DNA from: an uncultured Phocaeicola sp.
Lineage (GTDB): Bacteria; Bacteroidota; Bacteroidia; Bacteroidales; Bacteroidaceae
DNA: 64,000 bases
NCBI GenBank assembly: GCA_944320845.1
Contig: CALUJA010000018.1
Coordinates: 1 to 64,000, forward strand
Direction: 5' to 3'
Within the stretch, counting starts at the first letter, position 1; every line of letters starts with the position of its first letter. Shown one piece after another: positions 37,402 to 45,353 of this stretch. The notes below the pieces were generated by a model. The model saw only the letters and a program-made list of their open reading frames with translations. It ran no database searches and had not been told where the DNA came from. The position numbers were made by a program, and so were the translations under genes.

Positions 37402-38418
37402 ATGGAATTGTTGGTAACTATCATCATCTTGGCGTTAATATTCGATTATATCAACGGTTTTCATGATGCGGCGAACTCTATTGCCACCATCGTGTCGACC
37501 AAAGTGTTGACGCCTTTTCAGGCGGTTTTATGGGCTGCCTGCTTTAATTTCGTGGCATTCTTTATTGCCAAATACATCATTGGCGGTTTTGGCATCGCCA
37601 ATACCGTGTCGAAAACGGTGTTCGAGCAATACATCACACTGCCCATTATCCTTTCGGGCGTTATAGCGGCTATTCTTTGGAACTTGTTTACCTGGTGGAA
37701 GGGTATTCCTTCTTCATCCTCCCATACGTTAATCGGAGGATTTGCAGGTGCTGCCATAATGGCTAACGGCTTTGAAGCGATACAGCTTGACATCATCCTG
37801 AAGATTGCGGCATTCATCTTTCTGGCTCCCTTCATCGGCATGATTGTGGCTTTCGGATTTACACTCGTAGTTCTTAACCTGTGCCGGAAAACTCGTCCGC
37901 ATACGGCGGAAGTCTGGTTTAAAAAGCTTCAGCTGGTTTCTTCCGCCCTGTTCAGTATCGGACATGGCTTGAATGACTCTCAAAAGGTTATGGGAATCAT
38001 TGCGGCTGCCATGATAGCAGCTCATTCGCAAGGCTTGGGAACGGGGATAAACAGCATATCCGACCTGCCGGACTGGGTGGCGTTTTCATGTTTTACTGCC
38101 ATATCTCTCGGAACGATGTCGGGAGGATGGAAAATTGTGAAGACGATGGGAAACAAAATTACACGGGTCACTCCGCTTGAAGGAGTAGTGGCAGAGACGG
38201 CCGGTGCCTTTACCTTATATCTTACGGAATACTTGAAGATTCCGGTCAGTACCACTCATACCATTACCGGAGCCATTATCGGAGTGGGGGCAACCAAGAG
38301 ACTTTCGGCCGTTCGCTGGGGGGTAACCCGCAGTCTGATGACGGCATGGGTGCTGACGATACCGGTCAGTGCGGTGCTTGCTGCCGCCATTTATGCCGTG
38401 GTGCGCCTGTGTTGTTGA
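37402..38418 (+). CDS. pit: Inorganic phosphate transporter, PiT family
   Basis: 338 residues from MELLVTIIILALIFDYINGF. A multi-helix inner membrane phosphate carrier of the low-affinity Pit type. Two inverted halves each carry the PiT signature: GFHDAANSIATIVSTKVLTP near the N terminus and HGLNDSQKVMGI in the second half, plus SSSSHTLIGG and PVSTTHTITGAI. The open frame begins at 37294, but the first 36 codons overlap the DUF47 gene in another frame and lack family similarity. No direct-repeat phosphate-type box is visible upstream. Confidence 0.94.
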   Translation: MELLVTIIILALIFDYINGFHDAANSIATIVSTKVLTPFQAVLWAACFNFVAFFIAKYIIGGFGIANTVSKTVFEQYITLPIILSGVIAAILWNLFTWWKGIPSSSSHTLIGGFAGAAIMANGFEAIQLDIILKIAAFIFLAPFIGMIVAFGFTLVVLNLCRKTRPHTAEVWFKKLQLVSSALFSIGHGLNDSQKVMGIIAAAMIAAHSQGLGTGINSISDLPDWVAFSCFTAISLGTMSGGWKIVKTMGNKITRVTPLEGVVAETAGAFTLYLTEYLKIPVSTTHTITGAIIGVGATKRLSAVRWGVTRSLMTAWVLTIPVSAVLAAAIYAVVRLCC

Positions 38419-38461
38419 ACATTTCCCCTGTCAGTATTATAAATGAGTTCAAATAAAAATG

Positions 38462-38469
38462 TATATTTG
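38462..38469 (+). promoter_or_regulatory. -7 box of the tsaB-rseP operon
   Basis: TATATTTG matches TAnnTTTG, 30 bases before the tsaB start. The -33 element is not clear. Confidence 0.55.
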
Positions 38470-38498
38470 CAGGGAACATTATAATTTGGATTTGGATT

Positions 38499-39188
38499 AT
38501 GTCTTGTATTTTACATATTGAAACATCGACAGAGGTTTGTTCTGTAGCAGTAAGCCAAGATGGAGCCTCTATTTTTTCAAAGGAGGATTTCGACGGCCCT
38601 TCTCATGCCGTGACATTGGGAGTGTTTGTTGATGAGGCGCTTTCGTTTGCAGACAGTCATGCCATACCGGTGGACGCTGTGGCGGTCAGCTGCGGCCCAG
38701 GTTCGTATACAGGGCTTCGCATAGGCGTGTCAATGGCCAAAGGAATCTGTTTCGGGTTGGGAATACCGTTGATAGCCCTTCCTACTCCGAAAGTGATGTG
38801 TGTTCCGGTACTTCTTTTTAAGGATTTGCCGGAAGATGCTCTGCTCTGTCCGATGATAGATGCGCGGCGGATGGAGGTGTATGCCGCTGTTTACGACCGT
38901 GCGCTGCGCCCGAAACGTGACATTGCCGCAGACATTGTGGATGAAAATTCCTATGCGGAATATCTGGATGAGCATCCCGTATACTTTTTTGGTAACGGTG
39001 CCGGAAAGTGTCGGGAGGTGCTGAAGCACCCTAATGCCCGCTTCATCGAGGATGTCAGCCCGTTGGCCAAATGGATGTTTCCTTTGGCGGAAAAGGAGAT
39101 GGCATGCGGAAACTTCAAGGATGTTGCCTACTTCGAGCCGTTTTATCTGAAAGAATTTGTAACTTCCAAGCCCAAGAAAATAATTTAA
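38499..39188 (+). CDS. tsaB: tRNA threonylcarbamoyladenosine biosynthesis protein TsaB
   Basis: 229 residues. An ASKHA-fold partner of TsaD and TsaE in making t6A37 on ANN-decoding tRNAs. The motif CGPGSYTGLRIGVSMAKG near residue 65 is diagnostic; the N terminus ILHIETSTEVCSVAVS is the first ASKHA strand. First gene of a seven-gene run with short spacings to rseP. Confidence 0.95.
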   Translation: MSCILHIETSTEVCSVAVSQDGASIFSKEDFDGPSHAVTLGVFVDEALSFADSHAIPVDAVAVSCGPGSYTGLRIGVSMAKGICFGLGIPLIALPTPKVMCVPVLLFKDLPEDALLCPMIDARRMEVYAAVYDRALRPKRDIAADIVDENSYAEYLDEHPVYFFGNGAGKCREVLKHPNARFIEDVSPLAKWMFPLAEKEMACGNFKDVAYFEPFYLKEFVTSKPKKII

Positions 39189-39201
39189 GATTATAATCAG
39201 A

Positions 39202-39819
39202 ATGGAATATAATACTCAACAAAGAAAATTACCATTGCCGGAATATGGCCGGAGTGTGCAGAACATGGTGGATTATGCCCTGACCATCGCAGACCGCGAA
39301 GAGCGTCAGAGGTGTGCGAATACCATAATACAGATAATGGGAAGCATGTTCCCCTATTTGCGGGATACGGCGGATTCAAACCGCAAGTTATGGGATCATC
39401 TGGCCATCATGGCCGATTTCAAGCTGGACATTGACTATCCGGTTGAAATTGTGAAGAAGGAAGAGCTGGAAATCAAGCCTGACCGTATACCTTATTCTCT
39501 GCATAATATCCGTTTCCGCCACTATGGAAAGTTTGTGCAGGATTTGATAAAGATAGCTTCAGACTATGAGGAAGGCGAAGAGAAAAAGCAGCTGCTCACG
39601 CTGATAGCCAATCAGATGAAGAAGGATTACGTGGCATGGAACAAGGACGGTGTGGAAGAAACGAAAATACTGGAAGACATTCATGAGCTTTCGGAAGGGA
39701 AAATCAAGTTGGAGCCGGGGGATGTGCGCTTCTTTGAGCAGCGCACGTTCAACAACAACCGTCGCCGCCAGACGAACAATAACCAGCAAAAAAGGAAATT
39801 CAATAATCAGAACCAATAA
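39202..39819 (+). CDS. DUF4290-family protein
   Basis: 205 residues. The sequence MEYNTQQRKLPLPEYGRSVQ and the block LRDTADSNRKLWDHLAIMADF match DUF4290, a soluble family found in Bacteroidetes. The body is helical; the last 25 residues are an Asn/Gln/Arg-rich tail (NNNRRRQTNNNQQKRKFN) that could bind RNA or be disordered. Placed between tsaB and murA with gaps of 13 and 12 bases, it probably has a conserved housekeeping role, but none is known. Confidence 0.9.
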   Translation: MEYNTQQRKLPLPEYGRSVQNMVDYALTIADREERQRCANTIIQIMGSMFPYLRDTADSNRKLWDHLAIMADFKLDIDYPVEIVKKEELEIKPDRIPYSLHNIRFRHYGKFVQDLIKIASDYEEGEEKKQLLTLIANQMKKDYVAWNKDGVEETKILEDIHELSEGKIKLEPGDVRFFEQRTFNNNRRRQTNNNQQKRKFNNQNQ

Positions 39820-39831
39820 AGACCGGGAGTT

Positions 39832-41139
39832 ATGGCTTCGTTTGTAATCGAAGGAGGACATCGGCTGCAGGGGGAGATTGTTCCTCAAGGTGCGAAGAAC
39901 GAGGTGCTGCAGATTCTTTGTGCCACGCTGCTTACTGAGGAAGAAGTGACGGTAAGCAATGTGCCGAACATTCTGGATGTCAACAATCTGATTCAGATGT
40001 TGCGTGATATGGGAGTGGAGGTGTCGAAGCTGTCGGGAGATACGTATAAGTTTCGGGCGGCTGAAGTAGACATGGATTATCTGGAGAGCGAAGAGTTTTT
40101 GGGCCGCTGTTCCAGACTGCGCGGCTCTGTCATGCTGGTCGGCCCTTTGTTGGCGCGTTTCGGCAGGGCTTTGATAGCCAGGCCGGGAGGTGACAAAATC
40201 GGACGGCGGCGTTTGGATACACATTTCTTCGGCATACAGAAACTGGGTGCTTCCTTTGATTATGATGCGTCGAAAGGGGTCTTTACCATTCATGCCGAGC
40301 GGCTGAAGGGAACTTCTATGCTGCTCGATGAAGCTTCGGTCACGGGAACGGCCAATGTGATTATGGCATCGGTGCTGGCTGAAGGTACGACAGTCATTTA
40401 TAATGCGGCATGCGAGCCTTACATTCAGCAGCTTTGCCGGATGCTGAACAGCATGGGGGCGCGTATTTCCGGCATTGCTTCCAACCTGCTTACCATTGAG
40501 GGAGTGAAGACGCTCAAGGGATGTTCGCATAGGGCGCTTCCTGACATGATTGAGGTGGGGAGCTTTATCGGGATGGCCGCGATGACAGGCAGTGAGCTGA
40601 CCATAAAAGATGTGTCGTATGGCAATCTGGGCATTATTCCGGAAATATTCCGTCGTTTGGGAATACGCCTGGAGCAGCGGGGTGACGATATATACATCCC
40701 TCAGCAAGACCATTATCAGATAGAGTCCTTTATGGACGGGTCGATTATGACAATAGCCGATGCGCCGTGGCCGGGACTTACTCCTGACTTGCTGAGCGTG
40801 ATGCTCGTGGTGGCTACTCAGGCGGAAGGCAGTGTGCTGATTCATCAGAAGATGTTTGAAAGCCGTCTGTTTTTTGTTGACAAGCTGATTGACATGGGAG
40901 CTCAGATTATACTCTGTGACCCTCACCGTGCGGTAGTTATCGGGCATGACCGGAACTTTCCTTTGCGGGGCGGAAACATGTCGTCGCCGGATATCCGTGC
41001 CGGAATCGCCTTGCTGATAGCGGCGCTGAGTGCGGAGGGCATCAGCCGCATCCACAATATCGAGCAGATAGACCGGGGATATCAGAATATAGAACAGCGA
41101 CTTACGGCTCTTGGTGCACGTATCACTCGCATAGAATGA
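39832..41139 (+). CDS. murA: UDP-N-acetylglucosamine 1-carboxyvinyltransferase, Asp variant
   Basis: 435 residues. It transfers enolpyruvate from PEP to UDP-GlcNAc, the first committed step of peptidoglycan synthesis. The EPSP-synthase-like double fold is intact with the N-terminal GAKNE motif (residues 20-24). The active-site loop reads RPGGDKIGRRRLDTHF, aligning with the E. coli loop PGGCTIGARPVDLH, so the fosfomycin-target Cys115 is Asp121 here (codon GAC at 40192-40194). The Cys-to-Asp form is catalytically active but not alkylated by fosfomycin in characterised enzymes. Confidence 0.96.
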   Translation: MASFVIEGGHRLQGEIVPQGAKNEVLQILCATLLTEEEVTVSNVPNILDVNNLIQMLRDMGVEVSKLSGDTYKFRAAEVDMDYLESEEFLGRCSRLRGSVMLVGPLLARFGRALIARPGGDKIGRRRLDTHFFGIQKLGASFDYDASKGVFTIHAERLKGTSMLLDEASVTGTANVIMASVLAEGTTVIYNAACEPYIQQLCRMLNSMGARISGIASNLLTIEGVKTLKGCSHRALPDMIEVGSFIGMAAMTGSELTIKDVSYGNLGIIPEIFRRLGIRLEQRGDDIYIPQQDHYQIESFMDGSIMTIADAPWPGLTPDLLSVMLVVATQAEGSVLIHQKMFESRLFFVDKLIDMGAQIILCDPHRAVVIGHDRNFPLRGGNMSSPDIRAGIALLIAALSAEGISRIHNIEQIDRGYQNIEQRLTALGARITRIE

Positions 41140-41147
41140 GATAATAT

Positions 41148-41663
41148 ATGATTAGAAAGGATGAAGTTTTCAAGATAGGCATTATCAACAAGCCTCACGG
41201 AGTGAAGGGGGAGGTTTCGTTTACCTTTACCGACGACATTTTCGACCGTGTAGATGATTGTGACTATTTGGTCTTGTTGCTGGACGGCATACTGGTTCCC
41301 TTTTTTATTGAGGAATACCGTTTCCGTTCCGACCATGCCGCTTTGGTGAAGTTTGAGGGGATAGATACGGCGGAAAAGGCACGCAGGTTTACGAATGTGG
41401 AAGTATATTTCCCTAAGAAATATATGGAAGAGCAGGAGAATGTCACTTCGTGGAATTTCTTCATCGGATTTAAGGTAGAGGATATTTGTCACGGTGATTT
41501 GGGATATATCGTTGATGTGGATGACACGACCGTGAATGTCCTGTTTGTTATAGAAAGGGGAGGAGAGGAAATACTTCTTCCTGCTCATGAAGAGTTCATC
41601 CTTGGCATAGACAAGGAGAATAAATGCCTGAAGGTAAACATTCCTGACGGCTTGCTGGAGTAA
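41148..41663 (+). CDS. rimM: 16S rRNA processing protein RimM
   Basis: 171 residues. It assists maturation of the 30S head. The N-terminal RimM domain begins with the diagnostic [17 protein letters not shown]; the C-terminal PRC-barrel covers roughly 95-171 ([20 protein letters not shown]). Eight bases after murA and four bases before the M23 gene, in the tsaB-rseP run. Confidence 0.95.
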   Translation: MIRKDEVFKIGIINKPHGVKGEVSFTFTDDIFDRVDDCDYLVLLLDGILVPFFIEEYRFRSDHAALVKFEGIDTAEKARRFTNVEVYFPKKYMEEQENVTSWNFFIGFKVEDICHGDLGYIVDVDDTTVNVLFVIERGGEEILLPAHEEFILGIDKENKCLKVNIPDGLLE

Positions 41664-41667
41664 AGAC

Positions 41668-42525
41668 ATGAAAAGGAAAAACCGCAAGGCGTTTTGGCAT
41701 AACATCAAGTTTAAGTATAAACTGACCGTTATCAATGAAAACACTTTGGAAGAGGTGGTGGGGATTCATGTGTCTAAGCTGAATGGCCTTTCGGTATTGC
41801 TGGCTGCCTGTACAGTCATTTTTTTTATAGCAGCAGCAATCATCGCCTTTACCCCGCTCCGCAATTATCTTCCCGGATATATGAACAGCGAAGTGCGCAG
41901 GCAGGTCGTTGAGAATGCACTGCGTGCCGACTCTCTTCAGCAGGCGCTGGAGCGTCAGAACCGCTATATCATGAATATTCAAGACATCATCAGCGGAAAT
42001 GTAAAGGCGGATACGGTTCATTCGATTGACTCTTTGACGGATGTCCGGGCGGAGGAACTGATGGAACGGTCGAAGGAAGAAGAGGATTTCCGCAGGCAGT
42101 ATGAAGAGAGGGAACGTTATAACCTGACGGCTGTAAGGAATGTGGATGCGGCCGGACTTATATTTTACCGTCCGGTACGGGGAGTGACTTCGGTAGGCTT
42201 TAATCCGGACAACCGGCATTTCGGGATAGATGTCGTGGCGGGACCCAATGAAAGCATTCTTTCAGCTTTGGACGGAACGGTTGTCTTTGCAGCTTATACG
42301 GCAGAAACGGGATATGTCATGCAGATACAGCACACCCAGAATTTTGTGACGGTTTACAAGCATTGTGGTGCGCTGCTGAAACGTGAGGGTGACCGGGTGA
42401 AAGGCGGGGATGTGGTGGCTCTTGTCGGTGAAGAAGGCGGAGCGGAAGGTGTCAGTCCGTATATCCATTTTGAATTGTGGCATAAGGGTATCCCGGTTAA
42501 TCCGGGGAAATACATAGTGTTTTAG
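41668..42525 (+). CDS. M23-family (LytM-like) membrane-anchored peptidase homologue, altered HxH
   Basis: 285 residues. A basic N terminus, one membrane helix (about 34-55) and a helical stretch lead to a C-terminal M23 domain (about 165-285) facing the periplasm. The zinc ligands HFGID and the His of the family YxH motif (YKHCGALL) are present, but the HxH motif reads PYIHFE, so the first His is Tyr265 while His267 is kept. The family usually cleaves peptidoglycan cross-links or acts as a regulator when degenerate. Here it may have lost or changed hydrolytic activity. It is four bases from both rimM and dxr. Confidence 0.85.
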   Translation: MKRKNRKAFWHNIKFKYKLTVINENTLEEVVGIHVSKLNGLSVLLAACTVIFFIAAAIIAFTPLRNYLPGYMNSEVRRQVVENALRADSLQQALERQNRYIMNIQDIISGNVKADTVHSIDSLTDVRAEELMERSKEEEDFRRQYEERERYNLTAVRNVDAAGLIFYRPVRGVTSVGFNPDNRHFGIDVVAGPNESILSALDGTVVFAAYTAETGYVMQIQHTQNFVTVYKHCGALLKREGDRVKGGDVVALVGEEGGAEGVSPYIHFELWHKGIPVNPGKYIVF

Positions 42526-42529
42526 TAAT

Positions 42530-43690
42530 ATGAAAAAGCAGATTGCAATATTGGGCTCGACCGGTTCTATCGGGACACAGGCTTTGCAGGTTATCGAGGA
42601 GCATCCTGACCTGTATGAAGTTTATGCATTGACGGCAAACAACAAGGTAGACTTGTTGGTGGAACAGGCTCGGAAGTTCAAGCCAGAAGCCGTGGTAATA
42701 GCCAATGACGACAAATATCTTCAGCTGAAGGAGGCTTTGTCTGACATGCCGGTTAAAGTATATGCCGGAGCGGATGCTTTGAGCCAGATTGTGGAGGCAG
42801 AGCCGATAGACATCGTGCTGACGGCTATGGTGGGATATGCCGGTCTGCGGCCTACGATGAATGCCATCAAGGCAGGAAAGATGATTGCATTGGCCAATAA
42901 GGAGACACTTGTGGTGGCAGGAGAGCTTATAAAGGATTTGGCATCGCGTTATCATGCGCCGATACTGCCGGTCGATTCGGAACATTCCGCCATTTTCCAG
43001 TGTCTGGAGAGGGAGAATCCGGTTGCCAAGGTGATTCTTACGGCTTCGGGAGGCCCGTTTCGCAGTTACACGGAAGAGCAGCTCCGTTCGGTAAGAAAAG
43101 AGCAGGCCTTGAAACATCCGACCTGGAATATGGGAGCGAAAATAACGATTGATTCGGCTTCGATGATGAACAAGGGATTTGAGGTGATAGAGGCCAGATG
43201 GCTGTTTGGTGTGCGGCCTGACCAGATAGAGGTGGTGGTGCACCCGCAGTCGGTCATTCACTCGATGGTGGAATTTGCGGATGGAGCGGTGAAGGCGCAG
43301 ATGGGAGTTCCGGATATGCGCCTGCCTATCCAGTATGCTTTCTCCTATCCCGCCAGGGAATCCTTGTCGGGCGAGCGTCTGGATCTTGTCAAATATGGAA
43401 CTTTGACATTCGAAGCGCCTGATATGACCCGCTTCCGCAATCTTGCGCTGGCTTATGAAGCCTTGCATCAAGGGGGAAACATGCCTTGCATCATCAATGC
43501 GGCGAATGAGGTCGTGGTGGCCGCTTTTCTTAAAGACCAGATTTCATTTTTTGGGATGAGCGATTTGATAGAAAAGGCCATGTCGGTTGTTCCCTTTATA
43601 CAGTCTCCCACTTACAGTGACTATGTGGAGACAGATGCCGAGGCGCGTCGCGTAGCTGCGGAGATGGTGATAAACGGAATGAATAAGTAA
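42530..43690 (+). CDS. dxr: 1-deoxy-D-xylulose 5-phosphate reductoisomerase
   Basis: 386 residues. It converts DXP to MEP with NADPH, the first committed step of the non-mevalonate isoprenoid pathway and the target of fosmidomycin. The NADPH motif GSTGSIGTQAL is at the N terminus, ALANKETLV and PVDSEHSAIFQCL carry metal and substrate residues, and TASGGPFR is intact. Sits between the M23 gene and rseP. Confidence 0.97.
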   Translation: MKKQIAILGSTGSIGTQALQVIEEHPDLYEVYALTANNKVDLLVEQARKFKPEAVVIANDDKYLQLKEALSDMPVKVYAGADALSQIVEAEPIDIVLTAMVGYAGLRPTMNAIKAGKMIALANKETLVVAGELIKDLASRYHAPILPVDSEHSAIFQCLERENPVAKVILTASGGPFRSYTEEQLRSVRKEQALKHPTWNMGAKITIDSASMMNKGFEVIEARWLFGVRPDQIEVVVHPQSVIHSMVEFADGAVKAQMGVPDMRLPIQYAFSYPARESLSGERLDLVKYGTLTFEAPDMTRFRNLALAYEALHQGGNMPCIINAANEVVVAAFLKDQISFFGMSDLIEKAMSVVPFIQSPTYSDYVETDAEARRVAAEMVINGMNK

Positions 43691-43715
43691 TAATTTAGAA
43701 AGAAAGTATAGTAGA

Positions 43716-45056
43716 ATGGAAACATTTTTGATTCGTGCCCTTCAGTTGATACTCAGTCTTTCGCTGTTGGTCATTGTTCACGAAGGAGGACACTTTTTCT
43801 TTGCCCGTCTTTTCAAGATTCGCGTAGAGAAGTTTTATATCTTTTTCGACCCTTGGTTCTCTCTGTTCAAGTTTAAGCCCAAGAACAGCGAGACGGAATA
43901 CGGGGTGGGATGGCTTCCGCTTGGCGGATATTGCAAGATTTCAGGCATGATTGACGAGTCGATGGATACCGAGCAGATGAAGCAGCCTGCCCAGCCGTGG
44001 GAATTTCGCTCCAAGCCGGCCTGGCAGCGTCTGTTGGTAATGGTAGGCGGAGTGATGATGAACTTTATTTTGGCTTTGGTCATCTATTCGATGATTCTGT
44101 TCACATGGGGTGACCAGTATATTGCCTTGAAGGATATGACCTATGGAATGAAGTTCAATGAAACGGCCAAAGACATCGGTTTCCGCGACGGGGATATTCT
44201 GAAGAGTGCGGACGGCAAGGAGCTGACCCGTTTTGATATGGATATGATTCGCAGCATCGTCGAGGCGCGTGAAGTGACGGTTTTGCGGGGAGGCGAGGAA
44301 AAGACCATCCTGATGCCGGAGCTGAGCCTGCTTGATGTGGCAAAAGAAGACCCGATGTTTGTGGATGTGTTTTATCCCAACGTGGTGGATTCCGTTTTGG
44401 CAGGAGAGGGTTTCGCCAAGGCCGGTATCCAGCCGGGAGATTCCCTGTTGGCCTTCAACGGCAAGTCTATTCATTCATGGAACGAGTTTCTGGATGAAAT
44501 GGCCTGCCTTCGGAGTCAGGCGGAGCTTGACAAGAAAGAAACGGCCTCGTTTTCCCTGGTTTATTCTCGTGCGGGGCTGCGGGATACCGTGACCGTTGAG
44601 ACAAACGGCCAGTTTAAGATAGGGGCTGTTGGGGGAGTCCCTGACTATAAGCCCACAGTCTTGAGCTATGGCTTCTTTGAGTCTTTCCCTGCCGGAATAA
44701 CATTAGGAGTAAACACACTGAAAGGCTATGTCAGCGACATGAAGTATGTGTTTACGAAAGAGGGGGCGAAGAGTGTAGGCGGTTTCGGCACGATAGGAAG
44801 CATCTTTCCCAAGGTGTGGGATTGGGAGCGCTTCTGGTCAATGACGGCGTTTTTGTCCATCATCCTGGCCTTTATGAATATTCTTCCGATTCCTGCTCTC
44901 GATGGAGGACACGTGCTCTTCCTGCTTTATGAGATTATTGCTCGCCGCAAGCCGAGTGACAAGTTCTTGGAGTATGCCCAGGTGACGGGTATGTTCCTGC
45001 TTTTCGGACTGCTGATTTGGGCGAACTTCAACGATGTGCTGAGATTTTTGTTCTGA
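43716..45056 (+). CDS. rseP: RseP-type site-2 intramembrane metalloprotease
   Basis: 446 residues. The zinc motif HEGGH (VIVHEGGHFFFARLF) lies in the first membrane helix and the third ligand in PIPALDGGHVLF near residue 395. One or two PDZ-like regions occupy the periplasmic loop (about 120-300). RseP enzymes cut transmembrane anti-sigma factors after a first cleavage; this organism has a FecI/FecR-type ECF gene at the right edge of the window, a plausible client system, but that link is inference. Last gene of the run, ended by a strong terminator. Confidence 0.95.
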   Translation: METFLIRALQLILSLSLLVIVHEGGHFFFARLFKIRVEKFYIFFDPWFSLFKFKPKNSETEYGVGWLPLGGYCKISGMIDESMDTEQMKQPAQPWEFRSKPAWQRLLVMVGGVMMNFILALVIYSMILFTWGDQYIALKDMTYGMKFNETAKDIGFRDGDILKSADGKELTRFDMDMIRSIVEAREVTVLRGGEEKTILMPELSLLDVAKEDPMFVDVFYPNVVDSVLAGEGFAKAGIQPGDSLLAFNGKSIHSWNEFLDEMACLRSQAELDKKETASFSLVYSRAGLRDTVTVETNGQFKIGAVGGVPDYKPTVLSYGFFESFPAGITLGVNTLKGYVSDMKYVFTKEGAKSVGGFGTIGSIFPKVWDWERFWSMTAFLSIILAFMNILPIPALDGGHVLFLLYEIIARRKPSDKFLEYAQVTGMFLLFGLLIWANFNDVLRFLF

Positions 45057-45111
45057 CAAAGAATTAGCGGAGAACGCTTCTGCCGGTAGGTGGCTGTCAT
45101 CGCCGGTATGG

Positions 45112-45154
45112 ACAATCCGGCCCGGCTTGCATACAGCCGGGTCGGATTGTTTTT
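45112..45154 (+). terminator. Rho-independent terminator after rseP
   Basis: A 16-bp stem (45112-45127 with 45135-45150, one G-U pair) with a 7-base loop is followed by TTTTTG. It is a canonical terminator and closes the tsaB-rseP operon. Confidence 0.9.
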
Positions 45155-45319
45155 GTATGGTGGAGAAAAGATTTTCATGCCGGCTGCAAGATGTCTGTTT
45201 CATCCTTTTGAAAAAGAGGCCGGACGGCTTCAAGCGGTTTTTTCTCCATAACCGGAAAAAGGAACTCAGGCGTGAAGATTTTCGGCGGATGCAGAGACGA
45301 CATTGAGTGGAGTTTTCAT

Positions 45320-45327
45320 TATCTTTG
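45320..45327 (+). promoter_or_regulatory. -7 box of the dipeptidyl peptidase gene
   Basis: TATCTTTG matches TAnnTTTG, 27 bases before the start at 45354. It lies inside the longer open frame from 45303, ruling that start out. Confidence 0.6.
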
Positions 45328-45353
45328 CCTGCCGGAAAACAAAATTTCAGAAT

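Noticed and set aside
39559-41055. 498-codon open frame on the minus strand opposite murA
   Set aside because: Fully antisense to a clear murA; reads as His/Arg/Gln-rich sequence without any domain. Long antisense frames are common here because of third-position bias.
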